From Sedimentisphaera salicampi (GTDB lineage: Bacteria > Planctomycetota > Phycisphaerae > Sedimentisphaerales > Sedimentisphaeraceae): a stretch of 64,000 bases of DNA. Both the position numbers and the translations under genes were made by a program. Under the pieces are notes generated by a model. That model made no database searches and was not told the DNA's origin. It worked only from the letters and a program-made list of their open reading frames with translations. The stretch is taken from the NCBI RefSeq assembly GCF_002117005.1, contig NZ_CP021023.1, positions 1,922,001-1,986,000 on the forward strand, in the 5' to 3' direction. Positions within the stretch are counted from its first letter, which is position 1. The number at the start of each line of letters is the position of its first letter. Of this stretch, positions 35,468 to 44,073 are shown piece by piece.

Positions 35468-36379
35468 TTACCAACTGTTGGAAGACACTAACCTGCTGCC
35501 GCCAAGGGCAGAGTAGTTATCGATTTTCGCATTTTTTTTGTGATTTTCAAGTTTATTTATGGAAAAAAAGCGGTAAAAAGCACAGCCGCTCCCGCTGAGA
35601 GCAAGTTTTTCGCCGTTATTTTGCTTTTTGGCAAATTCTTCTGCCTCAGGATAAGCCTCAAAGCAGGGCTTCTCAAGCATATTTACTCCAAGCTTGCAGA
35701 TTTTTTCAGCAGAACCCTGCTTCAGGGCATTATTAACTGCTTCCAGTTTTTCTTCGTAATCTTTTTGCGAATGTTTGCAGAAGGAGTAAACTTTCGCTGT
35801 TGAACAGGTAAAATCAGGCAGAAAAATCTCAAACATAACACCTGAAAGGGACAAATCAACCTTCTGCAGCTTCTCGCCTTTTCCCGTGCATCTTGATATT
35901 GGCCCTCCGAGGAAAAACGGAACATCGCTGCCGAGTTGTCCTGCTATATAATGCCTGAATTCGTGAGACATATTGAGGCTGAAATAGTTATCAATCCCGT
36001 CGATAGCCGCTGCGCAGTCGCTGCTTGCGCTGCCGAGGCCTGTGCCTGCGGGGATATTCTTTCTGAGCGTGATTCTCAGATTCGGCTCGCTCAGGCCCAG
36101 TTCACGGAAAATCAGCTTTCCTGCTTTTAGTACGAGGTTGGATTCATCTTCCGGCGCCCAATACTCTCCCTTGCAAGTCAGCTCAATGCCGGGCGATGAG
36201 CCTTCCTCAAGGCAGAGCGAATCGTACCAGCTTACCTTTGTCATGAGCGTGTCTATCTTATGGAAGCCGTCCGGGCGTTTCCCTGCAATAAGCAGAAACA
36301 GATTGAGCTTTGCAGGTGCATTGACCACAAGACTGCTGCCTTGATACTCATATTTTTCCTTTTGCGGGAGGGGCTGCAT
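35468..36379 (-). CDS. ispE: 4-diphosphocytidyl-2-C-methyl-D-erythritol kinase
   Basis: From the ATG at 36377-36379, which follows AAGGA by six bases, the product has 303 residues. It shows the GHMP-kinase features NAPAKLNLFLLIAGKRPDGFH, the ATP loop PAGTGLGSASSDCAAA, and the substrate segment QLGSDVPFFLGGPISRCTGK. The late motif LALSGSGCAFYRFF is also present. It phosphorylates CDP-ME in the MEP isoprenoid pathway. A start 13 codons upstream would overlap the MBL gene and lacks a binding site. It is co-oriented with spoVG. Confidence 0.93.
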   Translation of the reverse strand: MQPLPQKEKYEYQGSSLVVNAPAKLNLFLLIAGKRPDGFHKIDTLMTKVSWYDSLCLEEGSSPGIELTCKGEYWAPEDESNLVLKAGKLIFRELGLSEPNLRITLRKNIPAGTGLGSASSDCAAAIDGIDNYFSLNMSHEFRHYIAGQLGSDVPFFLGGPISRCTGKGEKLQKVDLSLSGVMFEIFLPDFTCSTAKVYSFCKHSQKDYEEKLEAVNNALKQGSAEKICKLGVNMLEKPCFEAYPEAEEFAKKQNNGEKLALSGSGCAFYRFFSINKLENHKKNAKIDNYSALGGSRLVSSNSW

Positions 36380-36410
36380 ATTATTCCTTTTTGCGGTAAA
36401 GGCTTTGCAG

Positions 36411-37235
36411 TTATTCAATTTCCAGCTTCATACCTGCATAAGCTTTCTGAACCTCGCAATTCAGATTATTTTTCAGGTATTCAGCGGCATAATCGCCTGT
36501 GCAGTGGCAGGGGAGTATGCGTTTGATATCCATCTGCCTCAAATCTTCAACTGTTCCCCTGAGCCTCTCTTCGTCTGCATGTATGAGGTGCATTCCGCCA
36601 ACAACGGTATCGATTTTATTTTTTTCGGATATGTCCTGGATTCTCCGGATGGTATTCACTATTCCCGAATGGCAGCACCCAAGCACAATTACAAGGCCGC
36701 GTGGAGTTTCTACCCAGAGGGAAATATCATCTTCCAGCTCGTCAAGGTATCTGCCTTCACGGTCTAAGTAGTAATTTCCGCCAGTGTCTTCGAAGGCGGT
36801 TATTCGGGGTACAGTTCCTGTAATGTTGAACCCGCCCGGGATTGTGAGAGGCTGTTCATACCAGATTTTTCTCTCTGAGGGCAGATTCTCTATCGCCTCC
36901 CTCGCTTCTTTCTGCGCGCCCACCGAACGGGCTCCGAAGGATTTGAGGCTGTATCTTTCCTTGAGCAGGCCTTCGTGGCAGTAGAGCTTGGCATTTTTCG
37001 CTTTGCTGAGCGCATAAGCGAGGCCGCCTGTATGGTCATAGTGCCCGTGGCTGAGGACAATATAATCAGGAGAGGATAAATCAACGCCGAGCTTTTCTGC
37101 ATTGTCTGCAAGGAGCTCTGTTTTTCCGGCATCAAAGAGCACCTTCGAGCCTCCAGCTTCCAAGAACATCGAAAGCCCGTGCTCTGAGCCTAATGGTTCT
37201 GCTGAATTATTGTCAACAAGTATCGTGATTTTCAT
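36411..37235 (-). CDS. MBL-fold metallo-hydrolase
   Basis: From the ATG at 37233-37235, preceded by AGAGGA, the product has 274 residues. It has the metallo-beta-lactamase signature LSHGHYDHTGGL (His63, His65, Asp67, His68) and later GCCHSGIVNTI and ILPCHCTGD. This combination marks the branch annotated as 7,8-dihydropterin-6-yl-methyl-4-(beta-D-ribofuranosyl)aminobenzene 5'-phosphate synthase-like proteins. The real substrate is unknown. It lies 31 bases before ispE and may be its operon leader. Confidence 0.82.
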   Translation of the reverse strand: MKITILVDNNSAEPLGSEHGLSMFLEAGGSKVLFDAGKTELLADNAEKLGVDLSSPDYIVLSHGHYDHTGGLAYALSKAKNAKLYCHEGLLKERYSLKSFGARSVGAQKEAREAIENLPSERKIWYEQPLTIPGGFNITGTVPRITAFEDTGGNYYLDREGRYLDELEDDISLWVETPRGLVIVLGCCHSGIVNTIRRIQDISEKNKIDTVVGGMHLIHADEERLRGTVEDLRQMDIKRILPCHCTGDYAAEYLKNNLNCEVQKAYAGMKLEIE

Positions 37236-37403
37236 AAAAGTTCCTCTTTCAGCATTTCTGTTTTGCACAGATTATAACAAAACCGCCAATCAAACCAAAC
37301 CAAACATTTAAAATGGATTCCAGCTCTGGAGAGTGCGCCTGAGCGATTAAGTTTCTGAACGAGGAAATTTTTCAAATTTTTTCTGCAGAAAACTGGTATC
37401 GGC

Positions 37404-39419
37404 TCAGAGTTCTCCATCTTCCTCTTCATTGTACATATTGTCTTTAGGCAGCTTTTTGAACCAAAACCAGTAGAATCCGGCAGATGCGAAGAGGAATATT
37501 ACAAGAGTTGTTCCCAGTGCATTGAAATTCTGTACTATAAACTGCATTGGTATTAAAAGCAGACATACGTGCCAGACAAGGAGGAAAGGTAATGCAATCC
37601 AGTCATTCTTATGTTCTCGACGCATTTTTTTGCGGACATTTTCAGGGAGCTTGTTTTGAAGTCCATTCCATAAACCGAATGGTTTGGTTTTCTTATAGAA
37701 TTCATCAAGGACTTTCTGGTCAGTCTTTTTCGTCAAGAATGTGCCGGCAACTGATCCAATTAGGCCGAATACCAGAAGTATGGAAAACATCCACCTTTCA
37801 TCTGTTAGTATCGCGTACAACTCAGCATGTTTTGGATCGCCTTGGAAAGCGACTGCACCAAAACGAAGGATTATCGCAGAGAACACGCCTGTAACTGTGC
37901 CTATAGCGAATCCGCCACCATTGAATCTCCACCAGTATAATCTCAAAAATGCAGGCACGAGTGCGCCGGCTCCGAGGCCCATTACCAGCCACCCCCATAT
38001 TTCGTTCACGCTTTTTAGGGAATAAGCCATCAGGAATCCAGTTGTAACAAGCAAAACTACGAATGCCCAAGTCATATAGATTATTTCACGGTTTCCCGCT
38101 TTTGGACGGATGTATTTTTGATAAATGTCACGGGTCATCATTCCTGCCGCCAGATGCACGTTCGAATCAAAAGTTGACATTGAAGCAGCTATCAGTGCTA
38201 TGAGGAGGAGTCCTCGCATCCCGGGCGGAATATTGAACAAAAGCACCGCAGGCATAATTCGCTCAGGATTAACAGTTCCCTGATAACTCAGAAGAAGAAT
38301 TTTTTTCTCCCACTTATCACCAAGAAGATGCTTCATCTTATCGGTAAGTTCAGGGTATTGCTCAGGTTGATTGGCGATATTGGACAGCAGAGTAGGCCAT
38401 TGAGCCTGAGCTACCTCCGGATGCTGCTGCTGGATAACTTCGGTTGCCTGTTCAACTGTAGATTGATCAGGAAAAAGGTTATTTACCAGAAATATGCCAA
38501 GTATCGCAAAACTGATCATTAACGGCCACCTGAACATCAGCATTACTGTCCACATCAGTGACAGCAGTCCGCATTCTCTGTCGTTCCTTGCACCAAAATA
38601 ACGCGGATCGCCGGGGAACCCCATTCCCCTGAAGATATTATTGAATAAATAGAACATTGCGAACATAAATAAATTTCTGTACACCTCGTATCCTTTTGGG
38701 AGGTCCGCATGCATGCTCAAAGCAGAACTTGTCCAGTTGCTTTGGCCTGTAACGTTGGCGGCTAAAGCAGAAAAGTCAGGGGCGGCCGAAACTTTTGAGA
38801 TCGCCATAGAGGATATAATAAACACTGCAATTATAACGATCGCCCCTTGAATCAGGTCGGTAAAAACCACGCCGTAAAAGCCGGAGACCATAGTATAAAC
38901 GGTTGCTATACCTATGAATACCAAAGTGCACTGGAGAGGGGTGAATGGCAAAAATGTCGAGAGGAATAGACCCAAAGCCTTGATGAGATAGGCGAGCATG
39001 CCTACAGTGGTAAAAATCCCCCCAAGAGCTGCAGACAACTGAGCAAACCGGCCTCCAAATCCATCGCCGAAACGGAATATCATCCATTCAGCGGGAGTTA
39101 AAGCGTTAGAACGTCTTAGCCATTTACCTACCCACAAAAGCATAAACGGCAAAAGCAAGCCCGCACCTCCACGAAACTCAATGTACAATCCACGCGGCCC
39201 AAGAATATACAAAAAAGAAACGATCAGCATAGTCCCCGCTATATCCAGCCATGTAGCGGTTCCTGATATCCCCAATGCCCACCACGGCAGAGAACGATTA
39301 CCAACCACATAATCCTCAATACTGGATGAAGCCTTCTTCTGAAGGTAAAAACCTACGCCAACAAGCAGTGTAAAATAAATCCCGATTACGCAATAATCAA
39401 CAGTGTTTAAATAATTCAT
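37404..39419 (-). CDS. Sodium:solute symporter (SSS family)
   Basis: The 671-residue membrane protein has the typical start DYCVIGIYFTLLVGVGFYLQ and SIEDYVVGNRSLPWWALGIS. About 13 hydrophobic helices and the sodium-site region (ATWLDIAGTMLIVSFLY) follow. A cytoplasmic insertion (about residues 310-385) and a long C-terminus make it larger than solute symporters such as PutP. Sequence and context suggest a sugar or carboxylate. It lies in the same direction as two UroD-family genes and a GxGYxYP gene 230 bases upstream, so it may import their substrate. Confidence 0.88.
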   Translation of the reverse strand: MNYLNTVDYCVIGIYFTLLVGVGFYLQKKASSSIEDYVVGNRSLPWWALGISGTATWLDIAGTMLIVSFLYILGPRGLYIEFRGGAGLLLPFMLLWVGKWLRRSNALTPAEWMIFRFGDGFGGRFAQLSAALGGIFTTVGMLAYLIKALGLFLSTFLPFTPLQCTLVFIGIATVYTMVSGFYGVVFTDLIQGAIVIIAVFIISSMAISKVSAAPDFSALAANVTGQSNWTSSALSMHADLPKGYEVYRNLFMFAMFYLFNNIFRGMGFPGDPRYFGARNDRECGLLSLMWTVMLMFRWPLMISFAILGIFLVNNLFPDQSTVEQATEVIQQQHPEVAQAQWPTLLSNIANQPEQYPELTDKMKHLLGDKWEKKILLLSYQGTVNPERIMPAVLLFNIPPGMRGLLLIALIAASMSTFDSNVHLAAGMMTRDIYQKYIRPKAGNREIIYMTWAFVVLLVTTGFLMAYSLKSVNEIWGWLVMGLGAGALVPAFLRLYWWRFNGGGFAIGTVTGVFSAIILRFGAVAFQGDPKHAELYAILTDERWMFSILLVFGLIGSVAGTFLTKKTDQKVLDEFYKKTKPFGLWNGLQNKLPENVRKKMRREHKNDWIALPFLLVWHVCLLLIPMQFIVQNFNALGTTLVIFLFASAGFYWFWFKKLPKDNMYNEEEDGEL

Positions 39420-39648
39420 ATTTATCTTTTTAACCTTTCTATAATATTATGGTAATCACATCTTCCACGATTTGAGGACTGATGATATTTTCACACCGGA
39501 GAAAGCCGCTGCAGCCTGCGATTGCATACTTAATCAGCAATATGTTTATGATTTGATTTAAAGCCGTTCATTTTCCTTCTGAGTTTCTAAGGTGATATCG
39601 TTTTGAGCTGGTACATATGGTTGTCAATCCTTGAGAAATTTCAGAATA

Positions 39649-40617
39649 TTATAATAGCATTTTTTTCCCGCATATGTTGTAATATTCATCTAACATTATT
39701 TTATAGCTTTCAAGCGGCATAGATTTGAATATACAGTTTGAAGTTGAGAAAATATAACGCTTACCGAATCCACCGTGCTGCATACAATATCGAACTGATT
39801 CACGTATTGATTCATCATTAACATCCTGCAGCATATTGCAGGCAACATTGCCCATAAGCAGCCAGTCGGGATACTGATTTCTTACTTCCTTTATGTCCAT
39901 ACTTCCCTGAGGGTCTATTGACTGGTATCCATCGACTTTAGTTGAGGCAATTTGATCGAGGATATCATTCAAATTCCCGTCAGAATGAAGAATAACCTTG
40001 AGGCCTATGTTATGCATATATTCGATTATTTCGGCCATGTAAGGTGTGCAAAATTCGGCGAAGTGTTTTGGAGATATAAACGGGCCGCTGTTAAATCCAA
40101 AATCTGTGTTCTGAACTATGAAATCTGCTCCTGATTCTTTTTGAATTTTTGCCAGCTGCTTTGCCTTATCGCATTTTTCGCGAGCCTCTTTATGCAGCTG
40201 TTCCGGGTGTTCAAAAAGCCTGACGACAAAATCCATCATTTCCGAACCTGTCGGCATCCAAAAGACTCCGTCGGGGCTGAAAGAGAAGACAAGCGCTCTT
40301 TCTCCCACAGCTTTTTTCATCTCTTCAAGGCCTTTTGCGTAATCTACTTCCCCTCCGCCGGGAGCTGGTACAGCAGCCCAGTGAAATCTTTCCATCACCT
40401 GAACGTAAAGCTCCCTGTGATAATCTATTATAGCCTGCTGCCGTTTTTGGGGGCTCTGGCCTTCTATCTGTTCTACGAGCTCATCCCAGCTTATACCAAA
40501 GCATATTTTATCGAGCTGGAACTGAAGTTCGAAGTGTGGAGGGAAAGCCGGCACATTCCCCGAGAGTAAGGTTTCAAGTTGTTTCTTACCTTCGAGAGAA
40601 GATTGAATATCTATCAT
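39649..40617 (-). CDS. Uroporphyrinogen decarboxylase-family protein
   Basis: From the ATG at 40615-40617, which follows GGGGAT, the 322-residue product has the UroD-like barrel with PAFPPHFELQFQ near the start. Further segments are SGADFIVQNTDFGFNSGPFI and KVILHSDGNLNDILDQIA. The methyltransferase zinc motif His-x-Cys is replaced by HSDGN, as in many uncharacterised UroD-family proteins of Planctomycetes and Lentisphaerae. It is therefore not the heme enzyme HemE and perhaps not a corrinoid methyltransferase. It ends the operon 43511-39649, with only 20 bases between it and the GxGYxYP gene. Confidence 0.78.
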   Translation of the reverse strand: MIDIQSSLEGKKQLETLLSGNVPAFPPHFELQFQLDKICFGISWDELVEQIEGQSPQKRQQAIIDYHRELYVQVMERFHWAAVPAPGGGEVDYAKGLEEMKKAVGERALVFSFSPDGVFWMPTGSEMMDFVVRLFEHPEQLHKEAREKCDKAKQLAKIQKESGADFIVQNTDFGFNSGPFISPKHFAEFCTPYMAEIIEYMHNIGLKVILHSDGNLNDILDQIASTKVDGYQSIDPQGSMDIKEVRNQYPDWLLMGNVACNMLQDVNDESIRESVRYCMQHGGFGKRYIFSTSNCIFKSMPLESYKIMLDEYYNICGKKMLL

Positions 40618-40637
40618 ATTATCCCCATTCAAATTGC

Positions 40638-42377
40638 TTATTTATCAATAGATTTCAAATACAGGTCTCTGAATATCCGTGGGGATATTGCCTGATATTC
40701 ATTTCCCAGCATCTCAGTTACCTTCAGCAGGTCGGTTGGGAAGTAAGACCAGCTTAACGGATGAACCATAATAAATGCAGGGCGTTTTTTGGGAGTATGC
40801 TTCCTGATTTCGTTAGCCAGCCACTGCTGATTTTCTTTATTCGGGTAGGTGTTTTTTGTGTCCCATCTTGTTACCACGTGAGATACGAGGGAGTCTTCTT
40901 GGCCAAGCAAATAATTATGACCCTGTTTAACAATGTTTTTGTCTCGGCCTAAGCCCAGAATAAAAGTATCTATATTTTCGAGCGAATTAACGAATTTCTT
41001 CGTTACAGGGTCATTTTCTTTACGGTCAAATTCCAGCCATGCATCTGTGTATAATCCGAGTTCTTCTATGCCGGTAAATTCGGCATACTCATCAATAATC
41101 GTGAAGTATCTGTCCCAAGCCTGCTCTGGATTTTTGGTTTTCGAGCAGAAATCTCTGTATGGATGGCAGTATCCTGCCCCTGATATGCAAAAATAGAAAT
41201 AATCATTGGCTTTTGCGTTGTCATAGAACCATTCAACCATTGGTGCACTCATTTCTAAAGAAGAAACGGTAATACCCCAGCCGATGGGCAATTTGCCCCT
41301 GTTTTCGTCTTTCCATACTTCAGCCTGAATAGCTTGCCAGTATGCCGGAGCGTCGCCGGAATCCTGTATTACGAATGAAAGGTAAACTTTATCATCTTCC
41401 AGTTTTGGAACAGAGTAGTCTTTCTTTGCCTGATACCTTTTTATCATCGAGGCAAAGTCAACGGAGATCCCGCTCAATGCGCTGTAATTCGCTCCCCAGT
41501 TTGTTCCGAGGGTTATCATTCCGTACTCTCCGGCTATACCAACGCCTCCGTATTCGGTAAGACCAATATCATCTTCGCCGCCGTCAAGCCAGCCCACCAG
41601 CGGTGCGCAGGGAGGCATTTTAGACATCAGTTTCCTCGCGAACTTCAGTTCAGCCTCGGAATCTGCCTCGGGATTATCCTGCACATTGGCCCCGGTTACC
41701 CAAAACTGAAAAATCTTATGCCTGATTAAATAATCCCGAAGATGATGTTCGGCATAAGTTGGGTGCTGGCATGAGAGCATTTTATGGTTCATTTTATCCC
41801 ACAGATTCTCGTATGCCCATTTGTAGGCATCAACGTTTTTCTTCCATCTTCCGCTAAGGTGAATAACTTCTTTTCCATCGCTGAACTTGTCTAAGTCGCT
41901 CTTTGAAATAACAATCGCATCATCCAGAGAGCACATCATTGTTGCGACATTTATACTGGCCTCCAAGTTCGGGTCGCAAACGATCACCTTGCTGTAAGCA
42001 TCTTTGTATTTCGCAAAGTATGTATCTAAGTCTATTTGCTTATAGTTTTTTATATGGTTTTTCTGTTTGAAATAGTCGAGCCAGAAATCCATTTTGGTGT
42101 GGGCTCTTTCATCCGCCTCTTTATCTTTGTATACAAGCATAAAAACTCTGCTTTTTTCGCCGGAGTTAACTTTGCCCTGAAGCGTAATCGCTGCCAGTTT
42201 TGTTTCAGGGCTGCAATTCCGGAGATCCACAAGGTCAACGTTTTCTGCAAGCGGTGAGCCCTTAGGCAGTATCTGCAATTCTGGTTTTTGCTTGAAGTCA
42301 TGGGTGATTTTGTTTGACATTCCAAAGCAGCAGCTGCAGGCAAAAAGGATTGCCAGTGATTTTAAGGTTATTTTCAT
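40638..42377 (-). CDS. Secreted GxGYxYP-domain protein
   Basis: From the ATG at 42375-42377, preceded by GGAAC, the product has 579 residues and a signal peptide (MKITLKSLAILFACSCCFGM). The mid part has the GxGYxxP signature as ISGAGYCHPYRDF, preceded by PIGWGITVSSLEMSAPMVEW. Together these match the GxGYxYP putative glycoside-hydrolase-like family. An N-terminal domain of about 220 residues (VDLVDLRNCSPETKLAAITL) precedes it, as in that family. The family has no proven activity. It sits between two UroD-family genes with 20-21 base gaps, so it is clearly part of their operon. Confidence 0.75.
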   Translation of the reverse strand: MKITLKSLAILFACSCCFGMSNKITHDFKQKPELQILPKGSPLAENVDLVDLRNCSPETKLAAITLQGKVNSGEKSRVFMLVYKDKEADERAHTKMDFWLDYFKQKNHIKNYKQIDLDTYFAKYKDAYSKVIVCDPNLEASINVATMMCSLDDAIVISKSDLDKFSDGKEVIHLSGRWKKNVDAYKWAYENLWDKMNHKMLSCQHPTYAEHHLRDYLIRHKIFQFWVTGANVQDNPEADSEAELKFARKLMSKMPPCAPLVGWLDGGEDDIGLTEYGGVGIAGEYGMITLGTNWGANYSALSGISVDFASMIKRYQAKKDYSVPKLEDDKVYLSFVIQDSGDAPAYWQAIQAEVWKDENRGKLPIGWGITVSSLEMSAPMVEWFYDNAKANDYFYFCISGAGYCHPYRDFCSKTKNPEQAWDRYFTIIDEYAEFTGIEELGLYTDAWLEFDRKENDPVTKKFVNSLENIDTFILGLGRDKNIVKQGHNYLLGQEDSLVSHVVTRWDTKNTYPNKENQQWLANEIRKHTPKKRPAFIMVHPLSWSYFPTDLLKVTEMLGNEYQAISPRIFRDLYLKSIDK

Positions 42378-42398
42378 TTTCAGTTCCAATTAAATAAG

Positions 42399-43511
42399 TT
42401 ATTTAAAGTTTTCTGCGGTTTCAACCATAGTCTGAACGTTTTCTAAAGGGATGTCATAGAAGAGGTAGTCTGAGGCTGCTATCATATGTTTTGTACCTTT
42501 TGTGGCCTCGCAAAGGTCTAATGTGGCCTGAGCGACCTGTTCTTTTGAGCCGTTGAGGAGCAAATCAAGGCCTATATTGCCTCTCGTGCAGATATTATCA
42601 TCCATTATCTCCCGAGCCTTTTCAATAGATTCTACGTTTCCTACAGGCGGGGGAGAGAAGGTTTCAAACAGGTCGAGACCCATTTGGTTATAGAAGCCCA
42701 TAGTCAAGAAAGGCTCAATAGGCGAACATATATGGCTGTAAATAAGTCTGCCGCAGCCGTGGACTACATCGGTGAGTTTCTGAGAGTCCGGGATGATGTA
42801 TTTTTCGTAAAATTCCGGAGAAAGCATTTCCGACCCGGGGGCGCCAAGAAAAACAAAATCGACATCCGTCTTAAAAACTTCTTCAAGCAGAGCGGCATTT
42901 ATATCCCTTATATGGTCGCATGTTTGGCGGAACTGCTCAGGGTAGAGTTTTGCAAGGAGCACAAGGTTATCTACGGATGTCAAACCGAACAATTCGAACG
43001 GCTGTATGTTCCACTGAAGCGAAACAGGACCGTGGTTTTTCAGTTTATCCACATCAGGCTGAATCTTATCAGCAACCCTGTCCTTATATTTATAATGCTG
43101 ATCCGCAAACCATTTTATCATATTGAAAGCATTTTCATTGTCATCTACTGTTACAGGGTATTTCATTATCATAGTGCCGATTTTTGGCAACTCATGAAAT
43201 TTCCAGTCAAGCTGTCCGAAAGGTGTTTCCAGATGGGTGTTTGTGAACTTTTCGCCCTCAGTTTCACTGTTTTCCGTTTCATATGGCAAATCAGGTGCTA
43301 ATTGTTCAAGCCCCGGAAGTCCTATATTGAAAAGCGGGAATCCTCCTACAATTTCATAAGCCCTGATTGTGTCATCTAATGTCCCTTGGCTGTTCCACTG
43401 TTTACCGGCTAATTTTACGTCAAAACCTGCTCCGGCGCCAATCTGAAGCGATACGAACGGTTTTGTTGAGCCCTTTTTCACACACTCGATGAATTCATTT
43501 CCGGCATTCAT
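42399..43511 (-). CDS. Uroporphyrinogen decarboxylase-family protein (first gene of operon)
   Basis: The 370-residue product has a UroD-like barrel. FVFLGAPGSEMLSPEFYEKY and LIYSHICSPIEPFLTM carry the putative zinc ligand pair His-x-Cys. CTRGNIGLDLLLNGSKEQVA and HMIAASDYLFYDIPLENVQT follow. It differs from the second UroD-like gene of the operon, which has HSDGN at that point. The ATG has AAAGGAGA nine bases upstream. It heads the operon and faces the GntR/LacI-type regulator across a 562-bp gap. Confidence 0.78.
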   Translation of the reverse strand: MNAGNEFIECVKKGSTKPFVSLQIGAGAGFDVKLAGKQWNSQGTLDDTIRAYEIVGGFPLFNIGLPGLEQLAPDLPYETENSETEGEKFTNTHLETPFGQLDWKFHELPKIGTMIMKYPVTVDDNENAFNMIKWFADQHYKYKDRVADKIQPDVDKLKNHGPVSLQWNIQPFELFGLTSVDNLVLLAKLYPEQFRQTCDHIRDINAALLEEVFKTDVDFVFLGAPGSEMLSPEFYEKYIIPDSQKLTDVVHGCGRLIYSHICSPIEPFLTMGFYNQMGLDLFETFSPPPVGNVESIEKAREIMDDNICTRGNIGLDLLLNGSKEQVAQATLDLCEATKGTKHMIAASDYLFYDIPLENVQTMVETAENFK

Positions 43512-43786
43512 TTTTTTCTCCTTTATCTATACTTTCGGCAAAGTTTTGTAATTAAATTATGTGGGGGGATTAAAACTAACGAAGAGGCTTATAAATGCCC
43601 TTGAAAAATATTTTTAAGAATGATTTAATATAGAAGGCTGCGATTGTTTTCCAGTAACACATATAATATCCTCAAAATTTTGTTGTATCTCTTCCTTTAA
43701 ATAAACGCTTCTATTAAAATGCCTTCCAGCTTTTGTCAAAACAGGTTAACTGTATTTATGCACACATAAAAATACACATTATTGTT

Positions 43787-43800
43787 TTAAGTATGTATAA
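43787..43800 (+). promoter_or_regulatory. Candidate operator, upstream copy
   Basis: TTAAGTATGTATAA matches 13 of 14 bases of the sequence overlapping the regulator's -10 region at 44037-44050. It lies just right of the 16-bp palindrome at 43755-43770. It is a plausible site for the GntR-type protein near the UroD operon promoter. Confidence 0.4.
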
Positions 43801-44022
43801 ATTTTGTGCAAGTGAATATATCAAAAAAATTGAAATGTAAAAGGAAAATCTTAAAAAAACGAAAAAAAACACGTAAATATTTAATGTTCATTGGCCTCAT
43901 AAAGGGTTTTTTAATGGGCGAGACTATTTTCTTTACGTTATATAAAACAGCGGTTTATGAATAAGCAGAAATTTTTTCAATCTGCGGTATTGCATAAAAA
44001 CAAAAAATATTTGTACTTTGTG

Positions 44023-44051
44023 TTGACAGGAATGTATTAAGTATGTACAAT
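44023..44051 (+). promoter_or_regulatory. Strong sigma-70 promoter of the GntR-type regulator with overlapping operator
   Basis: TTGACA (44023-44028), a 17-base spacer and TACAAT (44046-44051) form a near-consensus promoter. The motif TTAAGTATGTACAA (44037-44050) covers the spacer end and most of the -10, as expected for self-repression. The ATG follows 22 bases later. Confidence 0.7.
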
Positions 44052-44073
44052 GCCATCATAATTTGGAGATATC

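Larger units (their letters stand above)
43512..44073. other. Divergent regulatory region between UroD operon and GntR-type regulator
   Basis: This 562-bp AT-rich gap has no gene. It contains the palindrome TTTATGCACACATAAA (43755-43770) and the motif TTAAGTATGTATAA (43787-43800). The nearly identical TTAAGTATGTACAA (44037-44050) overlaps the regulator promoter. Confidence 0.55.

Noticed and set aside
37404-43511. Heme biosynthesis role for the UroD-family genes
   Set aside because: The motifs (HSDGN or HICSP) and the operon context with a secreted protein and symporter do not fit HemE.
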